From assembly GCA_017305935.1 (NCBI GenBank), contig JAFKJU010000014.1, forward strand, positions 62,001 to 126,000: a stretch of 64,000 nucleotides of DNA. Direction: 5' to 3'. Below the pieces are notes generated by a model that was not told where the DNA came from, ran no database searches, and worked only from the letters and a program-made list of their open reading frames with translations. How positions within the stretch are numbered: position 1 is the first letter of the stretch; the number at the start of each line of letters is the position of its first letter. This stretch comes from Hyphomicrobiales bacterium. Lineage in GTDB: Bacteria > Pseudomonadota > Alphaproteobacteria > Rhizobiales > Rhizobiaceae. Below, one piece after another: positions 1 to 11,050 of the stretch. The translations under genes and the position numbers were made by a program.

Positions 1-1973
1 CCGAGATAGCGCAGGCCGCCGCCCAGCGTCAGGCCTTCCAGCGGGCCCTGATCGATGGCGTAGGTCAACCACAACGAGGCCTGATGCTGGGGAATGCGCG
101 CCGGCATCTTGCCGACTTCGCCGCTGGTGACCGAGGATTCGATTTCGGAGTCGATATAGCTGTAGGCCGAGATCAGCGACAGCGAATCGGTGATTTCCGC
201 GCGTGCCGAGAGTTCCAGCCCGCGATTGTGGATCTTCCCGATCTGCGAATATTCCGTCCGGGCAAGCGTCGGGTTCCAGGCGCCCGCGACCACGTCGTTC
301 TGCGTCAGGTCGTAGAAGGCGGCGGTCAGCAACATGCCCGAACCCTCGGGCGCATATTTGACGCCGACTTCGAACTGGCCTGCCGTCGTCGGCGAGAATG
401 CGTCCTGGCCCGCCGGCGGCATGTAGAGCGAGGGCTCGAAGGAGGTGGCATAGCTGACATAGGGGGCGATGCCGTTGTCGAAGGTGTAGAGCGCGCCGGC
501 GCGCCAGGTAAAGGCGCCGTCCTTGTAGTTCTGGTCGTTGTTGCTGGCCAGCCGGTCGTCGATGTCGGTCTTGGCCCAGTCATAGCGCAGGCCCGCCATC
601 AGGTCGAGCTTGCCGATTTCCACCTGGTCCTGAAGATAGACGCCGGCCTGCCGGGCGGTCAGTTCCTGCAGGTCGGAGGTCGCCAGAACCAGCGATTCGT
701 AGTCGAAGCCGCCATAGCTCGGCGCGGCGATGCTGAGGCTCGGCACCTTGGCGCGGCCCCATTCGTAGTCGCGCGTGCGATACTGGTAATCGACGCCGCC
801 GAGAAGGGTATGCTCGGCCGCGCCGGTCGAGAACTTGCCTTCGAGCTGGTTGTCGATAGTGAACTGGTTCCAGGCATCCGTGCCGCCGCTTGCCGAACGG
901 CTGATCAGCGTGTTGGCCCCAGAGGCCGGGTCGGCGCCGGCGCTGCCATAGACCAGCGTGTGATGCAGCCAGTCGACATGGTGGTAACGGGCATTCTGGC
1001 GGAACGTCAGGCTGTCGTTGAATTCATGCTTGAATTCATAACCGATCCAGGCCTGCTTGCGTTGCGAGCGCTCGTAATCCGGATCGGACACGAAGAAGTC
1101 ACGCGGCACATAACCGAAGCCGGGGATCGGATCGACCGTTCCGGCCGCATCGAGAAAGTTGCGATAACCGGCATGCGGCTCGTTCTGATAGCCACCGAGC
1201 ACCGTCAGCGAAGTGCCCTCATCCGGCGACCAGGCAATCGACGGGGCGATGGCGAAGGATTGCTGCCTGGCGAAATCCTCCTGAAGATCGCGGCGCGACC
1301 CGGTGATCGCCACGCGATAACCGACGGTGTCGTTGACGCGGTCGCTGATGTCGAAGCCGGCCGAGACGGAGCGGTCGCTGCCGACCGACAGCTCCGCCTC
1401 GCGCAGCGGCGCATCGGTCGGCCGCTTGCTGACCATGTTGACGATACCGCCGGGATTGGCCTGTCCGTAAAGCACCGAAGCCGGCCCCGACAGCAGTTCG
1501 ACGCGCTCCAGCAGATAGGGATCGATCTTCGCATAGGAGAGATCGCCGCCGAGGAAGAGGCCGTCGAGATATTTCGGCACGTAATAGAAACCGCGCACGA
1601 ACAGCTCGTCGCGCAGGTTCGATGTGCCGCGATATTCGGTGAAGACGCCTGGCGTGTAGCGCAGCGCCTCGGCGACCGATTGCGCGTGCTGGTCCTCGAT
1701 CTGCTGCCTGGAGACCACCGATACGCTTTGCGGCGTGCGCGCCACCGGCGTATCGGTTTTCGTGCCGGCCATGCTTTGTCTGGCGACATAACCGTCGACC
1801 GGGCCGTTGCCTTTCTCGGTGCCGCCGTTCTTGACGACGATGGCTTCCAGTTCGGTGCTGTCGCCAGCCCCGTTGCGCTGCTGCGCCTCCGCCGCATTCA
1901 GCGCGACAAGGCTCGCCGCCGCCAGCAATACGATACGGCGCCGTCCGATCGACGGCGAAAAGATGCCCCACAT
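1..1973 (-). CDS. TonB-dependent siderophore receptor (3' end cut by window)
   Basis: Outer-membrane receptor that would import a ferric siderophore with energy from TonB-ExbBD. The frame is open from an ATG at 1973 to the window edge, about 657 codons, and lacks its last strands and stop. The N-terminus is a signal peptide rich in Leu and Ala ending near AEAQ. A plug domain follows, with the TPQSVSVVSRQQIEDQ and ERVELLSGPASVLYGQANPGG type motifs of the FhuA/FpvA family. The remainder is beta-barrel, with repeated motifs such as GLRYDW and YSYIDSE. A siderophore regulator of the PchR type is divergent at 2152, and a RirA-like box lies about 50 bases upstream. The ligand cannot be told. The call of a ferri-siderophore receptor is strong; haem or cobalamin is less likely. 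Confidence 0.9.
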   Translation of the reverse strand, partial: MWGIFSPSIGRRRIVLLAAASLVALNAAEAQQRNGAGDSTELEAIVVKNGGTEKGNGPVDGYVARQSMAGTKTDTPVARTPQSVSVVSRQQIEDQHAQSVAEALRYTPGVFTEYRGTSNLRDELFVRGFYYVPKYLDGLFLGGDLSYAKIDPYLLERVELLSGPASVLYGQANPGGIVNMVSKRPTDAPLREAELSVGSDRSVSAGFDISDRVNDTVGYRVAITGSRRDLQEDFARQQSFAIAPSIAWSPDEGTSLTVLGGYQNEPHAGYRNFLDAAGTVDPIPGFGYVPRDFFVSDPDYERSQRKQAWIGYEFKHEFNDSLTFRQNARYHHVDWLHHTLVYGSAGADPASGANTLISRSASGGTDAWNQFTIDNQLEGKFSTGAAEHTLLGGVDYQYRTRDYEWGRAKVPSLSIAAPSYGGFDYESLVLATSDLQELTARQAGVYLQDQVEIGKLDLMAGLRYDWAKTDIDDRLASNNDQNYKDGAFTWRAGALYTFDNGIAPYVSYATSFEPSLYMPPAGQDAFSPTTAGQFEVGVKYAPEGSGMLLTAAFYDLTQNDVVAGAWNPTLARTEYSQIGKIHNRGLELSARAEITDSLSLISAYSYIDSEIESSVTSGEVGKMPARIPQHQASLWLTYAIDQGPLEGLTLGGGLRYL

Positions 1974-2024
1974 TTTCCAACCCACATGCCAGAAAGGCCG
2001 GCAGAAGCGCCGGCAATTAAAACT

Positions 2025-2039
2025 TGATTGACGCGATCA
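2025..2039 (-). promoter_or_regulatory. Candidate RirA iron-responsive (IRO) box
   Basis: TGA, nine bases, TCA (TGATTGACGCGATCA on the plus strand) lies 52-66 bases upstream of the receptor ATG. It fits the TGA-N9-TCA consensus known for the rhizobial iron regulator RirA. The consensus has only six fixed bases, so chance is possible; the position before an iron-uptake gene supports it. A small hairpin (GCCGGC, six bases, GCCGGC, 1997-2014) sits between the box and the start codon. Confidence 0.45.
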
Positions 2040-2151
2040 ACTATATGATTAGCCTGTCCGGGCTGTCGACGGGAAAGACTTTCGCGTAAACGGCAAAAAA
2101 CTACGCGCAGGCATCGCCGGCTTCCGTCGGGCGAGGCCCAGGGAGCGAACC

Positions 2152-3027
2152 TTGAACGTGATGACGAAACCGGAAATTCCCCAGCACCTGTTCGTCGGCG
2201 CCATGGAAGGCCCGCCGACCTGCACGCCCGACGAGGATCTCTATGACGTCTGGCCGAAATGCATCGTCATGGTGCTGTTGCAGGGCCAGCAGCATTTCAT
2301 CATGGACGACGTGCACTTCCGCATCGATGCCGGCGATGCCGAGACTGCGGAACCGATCGTCTTCATGCTCAACATTGCGCGCGGCTGCAAGCTGCGCTTC
2401 GTCAACGAAAGCCAGACGCCGCTGCGCAAGGTGATGATCTCGGCGCCCCTGCCTTGGATCGAGCGGCTCATCCATTCGCAGCCGACCAGCATGCCGAAAC
2501 TGCGCGCCTTCTTCTGCGCGCATCTCGCCGAATTCCGCTTCTGGCCGAGCCGGCATCTCATCCAGATCGCCGAGCAGATCCTCAACCCGCCAACCTCGAT
2601 GGCCGGGGAACTCCTGACCCTGCACCGCAATTCCCTTGCCTTCGACATTCTCTGCCAGGCCTGCTCGGCGCTCGTCGGCTCGGAACAGGAAACCGCCCAT
2701 CACCCGAGCGCGCTCAGCCGCCGCCAGAGCGAGAAGGTGCGCGACTATATCCTCGCCCATGTCTGCGAGGAACTGACGCTCGACCGCATCGCCGAGGCCG
2801 TCGGCATCGGCACCTCCTCGATCCAGCGCCATTTCAAGGAAAGCTTCGGCATCCCCATCTCCGATTTCATCCGCCGCGAACGACTGGAAACCGCCCGCGC
2901 CGCACTTGAGCGCGATGGCATTCCTATCGCCCAGGCGGCCTACCTCGCCGGCTACCGCAATCCCTCGAGCTTCACCACCGCTTTCAAGAAGGCCTACGGC
3001 GTCACTCCCAAGCACCGCCGGGCGTGA
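2152..3027 (+). CDS. AraC-family regulator, PchR/RhrA-like
   Basis: Transcription factor of about 291 residues. The C-terminal third has the two helix-turn-helix motifs of AraC (LTLDRIAEAVGIGTSSIQRHF near residues 208-229, then AQAAYLAGYRNPSSFTTAFKKAYG near 261-284). The N-terminal part resembles the effector domain of PchR-type siderophore regulators, which bind the ferric siderophore and activate the cognate receptor. It is divergent from the receptor gene, with 178 bases between the starts. Two starts are possible: TTG at 2152, with GGGAG six bases upstream, or ATG at 2161 with looser spacing. TTG is given because of the spacing. The target is inferred from adjacency only. Confidence 0.85.
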   Translation: MNVMTKPEIPQHLFVGAMEGPPTCTPDEDLYDVWPKCIVMVLLQGQQHFIMDDVHFRIDAGDAETAEPIVFMLNIARGCKLRFVNESQTPLRKVMISAPLPWIERLIHSQPTSMPKLRAFFCAHLAEFRFWPSRHLIQIAEQILNPPTSMAGELLTLHRNSLAFDILCQACSALVGSEQETAHHPSALSRRQSEKVRDYILAHVCEELTLDRIAEAVGIGTSSIQRHFKESFGIPISDFIRRERLETARAALERDGIPIAQAAYLAGYRNPSSFTTAFKKAYGVTPKHRRA

Positions 3028-3088
3028 GGTCGGTCAGGCGGGACCGTTCGACGGACCTTGAAGCGCAGGAGGCGAATTAGGACAGCAA

Positions 3089-4126
3089 TCAATGACCGGG
3101 GTTGTCGTCCTCGGCGGCGGTGTCGGTGTCGGACGCCCTGTCGAAGGCGTCGCGCCAACGGGCGACGAGGCCGGCATAGATGCGGCTGCCGAAGCGTTCG
3201 GCGAGGCGATGCTGCTGACGCAAGGTCAGGCGCAGGGTCGCGCGGGCGAAGCGGTCGGCGGGCAGGGCGAACCCGGCCGGATCGGCTTCGCTTGCCAGCG
3301 CCTCCAGCACCGCCCTGCGCAGCGCGGGCAGATCGGCGCGGGCATAGCGGTCGAACAGCGCCTGGAACCGAGCGTGGTCGTCGATGTCGAAGGCGGTATC
3401 GGCGCCCATGCCATCCATCACCGGATTGGCCGGATGCAGGTAGCCGAGCGGCAACAGGCCTTCCGGGATCGGTGTGTTGGCGGAATGGGTGCGGCCGGAT
3501 TTCAACAGTTGCGGCAGCAGATGCGTATGCGGGCCAGGCGGCGAAACGCCGCCGGTGTCCGGTCCGCCGATCATCTGGAACACCTCGACGCGGCCGGCCT
3601 GGGTCAGCGCGACCCGGTGCGGATGCGCCTTCAGGATGGCGCCGGCGGCGGAATTGGCCGGATCGAACAGGCTGCGGCCGAGATTGGCGCGCAGGATCGC
3701 GAGAAGGTCTTCATCCCGGGTGCGGATGCAGAAATCGCATTGCGGCAGGCCGAGGCCCATGTCGAAGAGGATGGCCTTGCGGTCACCGGCGCGGATGGCG
3801 TCGGCATCGGGGCTGAGTTCGGTCAGCACGCTGCGCGCCTCGCGCGCGGCATCCCTTTCCGGCAGGCAAAGCGCGATGGCATGGCTCCAGCGATGCGGCT
3901 TCGGGCTGAGCGTCTCATAGGCCACCGGCACGATACGCTCGATCGCCGCCGCATGCAGACGGATGGCGCCACGCGCGCTGGCGCGCTCGAACAGGCCGGG
4001 CGAATCGACCTCCAGCGCCTCGTTCCGGTCCTGATGGAACTCGGCGATGGCCCCGAACGAGCCGAGGCTCCAGGTCGCCCTCTCGTCCGTGAGGTAATCC
4101 CTCAGGATTTCACGAAACTCGCTCAT
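3089..4126 (-). CDS. Conserved protein of unknown function in a B12-riboswitch unit
   Basis: 345 residues with no signal peptide or membrane segment. I do not recognise a catalytic motif. It looks like an uncharacterised Rhizobiales family, possibly the one called DUF6925, but that name is from memory and unsure. A cysteine-bearing patch (LPQCDFCIRTRDED, around residue 150) and an HTHLLPQLL patch are the most motif-like parts. The ATG at 4126 has GGAGAAG eight bases upstream, directly after the stop of the upstream broken frame (4139-4516). Both lie downstream of the first cobalamin riboswitch on the same strand, so expression is probably lowered by B12. A role in cobalamin or cobalt economy, or as a B12-independent substitute, is inference. 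Confidence 0.6.
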   Translation of the reverse strand: MSEFREILRDYLTDERATWSLGSFGAIAEFHQDRNEALEVDSPGLFERASARGAIRLHAAAIERIVPVAYETLSPKPHRWSHAIALCLPERDAAREARSVLTELSPDADAIRAGDRKAILFDMGLGLPQCDFCIRTRDEDLLAILRANLGRSLFDPANSAAGAILKAHPHRVALTQAGRVEVFQMIGGPDTGGVSPPGPHTHLLPQLLKSGRTHSANTPIPEGLLPLGYLHPANPVMDGMGADTAFDIDDHARFQALFDRYARADLPALRRAVLEALASEADPAGFALPADRFARATLRLTLRQQHRLAERFGSRIYAGLVARWRDAFDRASDTDTAAEDDNPGH

Positions 4127-4138
4127 GGCTTCTTCTCC

Positions 4139-4516
4139 TTACGCTTCGCGCGCGCCCTGCCCGGCCGGCGGCACGATCATCCTGGCATCGCCGATCAGGG
4201 AATGGGTATTGAAAGGTGCCTTGCGGCCCGTGCAAGACCTGGACACGCCGGATGCCGCCGGCCCGCCGCCAGCGCCAAAATCGAGTTTGCCGCGACGCCG
4301 TCGATCGCCGGCAGCACATGACTGCCTTCGGCGCAGCGCATCCGCAGTTGCTCCAGGCGCGCCGGCGCGCACGATCCGTTCCAAGGAGAGCCGCCGGTTG
4401 GCGGCGATGATGGTGTCGGGCGTGGCCGGCTGGTCGGCCTCCGGCCGTTTCCGGGCGAAACCCGGCCGGCCCAATGCGATTGCAAGCGGGAAGGTTCCCG
4501 TCACGAGCGTCTTCAT
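4139..4516 (-). pseudogene. Probable frameshifted small gene between B12 riboswitch and unknown gene
   Basis: The first gene position after riboswitch 1. An ATG at 4516 has GAGGGAAAG just upstream and opens a 125-codon frame ending TAA at 4139-4141, beside the next gene's ribosome-binding site. The protein-like stretches are spread over frames. The start (MKTLVTGTFPLAIAL, then TPDTIIAANRRLSLERIV) and the end (KAPFNTHSLIGDARMIVPP) share one frame. The middle looks most natural in another (LEQLRMRCAEGSHVLPAIDG, then VAANSILALAA). This pattern suggests two compensating frameshifts, real or from sequencing error, in a protein of about 125 residues. I cannot name the family. It could also be an intact, poorly conserved gene. 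Confidence 0.4.
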
Positions 4517-4687
4517 CTTTCCCTCACGGCAGGACGAATCCTGCACGGCTTCCCACCGCGGGCGCGTATCGGAAAACGGAAAGCGACGCTTCCCCCGCCG
4601 TCACGCGACGCGGCAACATTTCGACAATGTCACCGCTACGGACGGCCGCGCCCGGACACACCCCGTATCCTGGCATGGGTGACCGGG

Positions 4688-4868
4688 ACAGGCAGGTCTC
4701 CTGACTTCCGCGTCATCGCTCTCCCCGCCTTCCCGCGCCGGCGCAGTGGCATCATGGGGCAAGCTCTGCGGTTACAGTTGCGGGGGCAGTCGCGGCATCG
4801 GTCCCTGCTGGAGAGACCTCACCGCATTCCCTTTTCATCCGTCATATCGACGGAACCTGTTCCGTATC
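4688..4868 (-). promoter_or_regulatory. Cobalamin riboswitch 1
   Basis: Read on the minus strand, all landmark blocks of the B12 aptamer are present in order: GGGAATGCGGTG, the B12 box GACTGCCCCCGCAACTGTAA (4772-4791), GCCACTG (4744-4750), GGGAAGGCG, and the closing AAGTCAGGAGACCTGCC (4691-4707). It lies 170 bases upstream of the 4139-4516 frame and the unknown gene that follows. Binding of adenosylcobalamin normally turns such leaders off. Confidence 0.93.
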
Positions 4869-4872
4869 TCCA

Positions 4873-4901
4873 GACTATTTGACAATCGGCGGTGAGGTCA
4901 A
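4873..4901 (-). promoter_or_regulatory. Sigma-70-like promoter of riboswitch 1 transcript
   Basis: TTGACC (4896-4901), 17 bases, then ATAGTC (4873-4878) on the minus strand. The start point would fall a few bases before the riboswitch. The -35 is good and the -10 moderate. Confidence 0.5.
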
Positions 4902-4975
4902 GCATGACGCACAACCTCCCGCCGCAATGTGCCGCCGGCCGCAAGCGTCTTGCGGCCGGCGCTTGCAAGACAGGA

Positions 4976-6166
4976 TCAGGCGGCCTTCAGCAGGTCGCCA
5001 TGCGGGTCGAGGACGAACTTGGTCGCAGCACCCTGGTCGAAGCTTTCATAACCCTGCGCCGCATCCTCCAGCGAAATGATCCTGGCATTGACGATGTCGG
5101 CGATCGGCAGGCGGTCATGGAGGATCGCCTGCATGAGCTGCCGGTTGTATTTCAGAACCGGCGTCTGGCCGGTATGGAAGGATTGCGCCTTCGCCCAGCC
5201 GAGACCGAAGCGCAACGACAGGCTGCCATGCCTGGCCGCAGCGTCGACGGCGCCCGGATCCTCGGTGACGTAGAGACCGGGAATGCCGATCGAGCCGGCG
5301 GCCCGGGTGATCTCCATCATCTGGTTGAGCACGATGGCCGGCTGCTCGCCGCCGGCATGGCCGCGCGCCTCGAAGCCGACAGCGTCGATGGCGCTGTCGA
5401 CCTCGTTGGTGCCGACGACCTCGGCGATCATGTCGCCCAGCCGGTCGCTCTTCGACAGATCGATCGGCTCGAAGCCGACATTCGCGGCATGGGCGAGGCG
5501 ATCCTTGTTGAAATCGCCGATCATCACCACGGCGGCGCCGAGGATGCGCGCGGAGGCGGCCGCCGCCAGACCGACCGGCCCGGCGCCGGCGACATAGACG
5601 GTCGAACCGACCCCGACTCCGGCCTTGACCGCACCGTGGAAGCCGGTCGGCAGGATGTCGGAGAGCATGGTGAGATCGCGGATCTTGGCCATGGCCTTGT
5701 CGCGATCGGGGAATTTCAAGAGGTTGAAATCGGCATAGGGAATGGTGACGTAGCGCGCCTGCCCGCCGATCCAGCCACCCATGTCGACATAACCATAGGC
5801 GCCGCCGGCGCGCGACGGGTTCACGGTCAGGCAGACGCCGGTATCCTGCGACTTGCAGCAGCGGCAGCGCCCGCAGGCGACGTTGAACGGCACCGAGACG
5901 ATGTCGCCGATCTCCAGCATCTCGACGTCGATACCCTTCTCGATGACCTCGCCGGTGATTTCGTGGCCAAGCACCAGGCCTGGCATCGCGGTGGTGCGGC
6001 CGCGTACCATATGCTGGTCGGAACCGCAGATATTGGTGGAAATCACCTTGAGAATGACGCCGTGCTCGATGCGGCGGCCATCCGGCGCCTCCAGCTTCGG
6101 ATCGTCGATGTCGCGAACCTCGACCTTGCCGGGGCGCATGTAGACGACGCCTCTGTTGCTGCTCAT
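4976..6166 (-). CDS. fdhA: Glutathione-independent formaldehyde dehydrogenase, zinc-type
   Basis: 396 residues, the usual length for this group of medium-chain zinc dehydrogenases, which oxidise formaldehyde with bound NAD without glutathione. Visible features: catalytic-zinc ligands in NICGSDQH (Cys47) and GHE (His68), the structural-zinc cysteine cluster CGRCRCCKSQDTGVC, and the GAGPVGLAAAA nucleotide-binding loop. The start is taken as the second of two close ATGs (6166) because GAGGAG then sits six bases upstream; the ATG at 6172 would have no spacing. It is alone in its unit. A complete cobalamin riboswitch and a terminator-like hairpin precede it on the same strand, which is unexpected for this enzyme. 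A related alcohol or aldehyde substrate is possible. Confidence 0.88.
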   Translation of the reverse strand: MSSNRGVVYMRPGKVEVRDIDDPKLEAPDGRRIEHGVILKVISTNICGSDQHMVRGRTTAMPGLVLGHEITGEVIEKGIDVEMLEIGDIVSVPFNVACGRCRCCKSQDTGVCLTVNPSRAGGAYGYVDMGGWIGGQARYVTIPYADFNLLKFPDRDKAMAKIRDLTMLSDILPTGFHGAVKAGVGVGSTVYVAGAGPVGLAAAASARILGAAVVMIGDFNKDRLAHAANVGFEPIDLSKSDRLGDMIAEVVGTNEVDSAIDAVGFEARGHAGGEQPAIVLNQMMEITRAAGSIGIPGLYVTEDPGAVDAAARHGSLSLRFGLGWAKAQSFHTGQTPVLKYNRQLMQAILHDRLPIADIVNARIISLEDAAQGYESFDQGAATKFVLDPHGDLLKAA

Positions 6167-6265
6167 GCTCATCTCCTCTGGGTTGCCGCCGCTCCTCAAC
6201 GGACGGATCTGTCAACGCACGCGCCGATGGCGCGCATCGGATGACCGGGGAAAGGAGACGAGACG

Positions 6266-6291
6266 GGAAAGACGGCCGAGCGAGGGCCGTC
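6266..6291 (-). terminator. Terminator-like hairpin between riboswitch 2 and fdhA
   Basis: On the minus strand, GACGGCC, seven bases, GGCCGTC, then TTTCC. The 7-bp perfect stem starts 47 bases after the riboswitch ends and about 100 bases before the fdhA start. It would serve as the off-state terminator, though the U-tract is short. Confidence 0.5.
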
Positions 6292-6337
6292 ATTCGCCTC
6301 TCGATCGCCCTCCGCAATCGGCCAGGTCTGCTGTCCG

Positions 6338-6506
6338 AGGCTGGTTTCCGGGCTTCGGACTCTCCCTTGAGGGATGCTCCCGACGCCTTCCCGGTAAAAA
6401 CCAGTGGCATCCGTCGAGAGCCTTATCCGTAACCGTTGCGGGGGCAGCACCGGCTTTGAACCGGTTTCCCAATTATCCGCTTCGACAGGCGTCGAAGCAG
6501 CACCTT
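6338..6506 (-). promoter_or_regulatory. Cobalamin riboswitch 2, upstream of fdhA
   Basis: Minus strand. Blocks in order: GGTGCTGC, GGGAAACCGGTT, the B12 box GTGCTGCCCCCGCAACGGTT (6431-6450), GATGCCACTGG, GGGAAGGCG, and GTCCGAAGCCCGGAAACCAGCC (6339-6360). The B12 box varies slightly (CAACGGTTACGG rather than CAACTGTAACGG), but the architecture is complete. The next gene on this strand is fdhA. Confidence 0.9.
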
Positions 6507-6601
6507 GAACAATGCTAACAAAACACGATCCGCCGAAGCGTCCGCTTGAGAATGCGACATGCACCCGCCACGCCACGACATCGGGAGTGGCGTCGCCGGC
6601 C

Positions 6602-9806
<3,205 letters not shown>

Positions 9807-9810
<4 letters not shown>

Positions 9811-10199
9811 CGTGTCCAAAACCGTTCCAATCCGTTGATGACGTTGGCGACATCTTCCGCAGTGCCCAGAAGCTCGAAGCGATAGAGATAGGGCACGCCG
9901 CATTTGGCGGAGATGACGTCGCCGGCGCGCCCGAAGGTCGCGCCGAAATTGCTGTTGCCCGCGGCGATCACGCCGCGAAGGTTGCCGCGGTTTTCCGCAT
10001 CGTTGAGGAAGCGGATCACCTGTTTGGGAACGGCGCCTTTGCCGCCCTCGCCGCAATAGGTCGGCACGACGAGCACGAAGGGCGCCTTGGCCCTCAGCGT
10101 CTCGTCACGCAGCGGAATACGGGCCGCCGCCAGCCCGAGCTTTTCCACGAAGCGATGGGTGTTTTCCGACCGGCTGGAGAAATAGACGAGGTCGCCCAT
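9807..10199 (-). CDS. nrdI: NrdI flavodoxin-like protein
   Basis: 130 residues. FMN protein that supplies oxidant for assembling the dimanganese-tyrosyl cofactor in NrdF. It opens with [16 protein letters not shown] (phosphate-binding loop of the flavodoxin fold) and has the VVPTYCGEG and [11 protein letters not shown] motifs typical of NrdI. It lies between nrdH and nrdE with a 4-base ATGA overlap to nrdE. Confidence 0.95.
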
Positions 10200-10209
10200 C
10201 GCTTGCGTC

Positions 10210-10431
10210 TCAGGCGAGGCCGCCGATCATGTCGGGGCGATAGCCCGCCCAATGGCGCTCGCCGGCGATGACCACCGGAACCTGGCGATAACCGAGCCCC
10301 TGCACCAGCGCGAAGGCATCCGCATCTTCGGAGACGTCGACGACCGTGTAGTCGAGGCCCTGGCGATCGAGGGCGCGGGTGGTCGCGGTGCATTGGACGC
10401 AGGCCGGCTTGGAGTAGACGGTGATGGACAT
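10210..10431 (-). CDS. nrdH: NrdH glutaredoxin-like redoxin
   Basis: 73 residues. Small thioredoxin-fold electron donor for NrdEF. The active site is CVQC near the N-terminus, followed by [20 protein letters not shown] and the GYRQVPVV turn with cis-proline. The ATG at 10431 has GAGGA about seven bases upstream; a longer in-frame start at 10464 is less likely. It is the first gene of the operon, 245 bases downstream of riboswitch 3. Confidence 0.95.
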   Translation of the reverse strand: MSITVYSKPACVQCTATTRALDRQGLDYTVVDVSEDADAFALVQGLGYRQVPVVIAGERHWAGYRPDMIGGLA

Positions 10432-10676
10432 GGATTTTCCTCGTGAATGGACGTGAAGGATCATTCGGCCGCCGCGGGACGGCCGGGAAAAAAGCAGAGA
10501 TGGGACGGTTACGCCGAAACGGCGCCAAAAGCGCTAGAGGCGCGAAAACGGAAAATTCGACATGGACTTCACCCCGAAGCTGCGCATGACAGGGCTGTCG
10601 GGGAAGGCGCCGGCGGCATCATGCCGCGACGGAACGCATTCCTGCCGGGCACCCCGCCGGTGGATATCAACATCCA

Positions 10677-10850
10677 AGGCAGGTCTCCTGGCTTGCGGGT
10701 CGAAGCCCTCGCTCCGCCTTCCCGGGCAAGCCCAGTGGCATGAAGGAACGAACGCTCTCCGCTCACAGTTGCGGGGGCAGCTCCGGCTTGGGCAAAGCCC
10801 GACCGGATTCCCGTCTTAGCCTTCGATCCTCTCGAATCGAAGGAACCTTG
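10677..10850 (-). promoter_or_regulatory. Cobalamin riboswitch 3, upstream of nrdHIEF
   Basis: Minus strand. Contains the B12 box GCTGCCCCCGCAACTGTGA (10763-10781), the GAATCCGGT pairing region, GCCACTGGGC, GGGAAGGCG, and AAGCCAGGAGACCTGCC (10678-10694). It controls the B12-independent reductase, as is known for B12 riboswitches before class I nrd genes in other bacteria. Confidence 0.95.
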
Positions 10851-10851
10851 A

Positions 10852-10888
10852 ACACTAGATATAGTAGGCGATCTTAAAATTCCGTCAA
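10852..10888 (-). promoter_or_regulatory. nrdHIEF promoter with NrdR box
   Basis: On the minus strand TTGACG (10883-10888), 16 bases, TACTAT (10861-10866) is a good sigma-70 promoter. The -10 is covered by CTACTATATCTAGTGT (10852-10867), close to the NrdR consensus ACACTATATATAGTGT. A second, three-turn-spaced box is at best very weak. NrdR is the repressor of ribonucleotide reductase genes when dATP is high. Confidence 0.7.
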
Positions 10889-10995
10889 TGGGTGGCGTGT
10901 TCCCCGCAAAAAGAAAGAGGCGGAAAGCATGAAAGCTGTGGATAGCGGCGCCAGTCGGCGCGGGTTATGCACAGATACACCGCTGCGCGGTGCCA

Positions 10996-11034
10996 CAAAA
11001 AGATGCGGCCCGGATTTTCACCCGGACCGCATCG
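10996..11034 (-). terminator. Intrinsic terminator of metE
   Basis: Minus strand: GATGCGGTCCGG, eight bases, CCGGGCCGCATC followed by TTTTT. A near-perfect 12-bp GC-rich stem with a run of T, starting 17 bases after the metE stop. Confidence 0.9.
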
Positions 11035-11050
11035 TTCACGTCTTGCAGCG

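Noticed and set aside
84-2027. Plus-strand open frame of about 647 codons
   Set aside because: It is the antisense shadow of the TonB receptor; composition is low-complexity Arg/Gly/Val-rich without any family motif.
9811-10056. N-terminal extension of NrdE
   Set aside because: The frame runs through nrdI out of phase and looks Arg-rich and random; the ATGA overlap at 9807-9810 gives a normal start.
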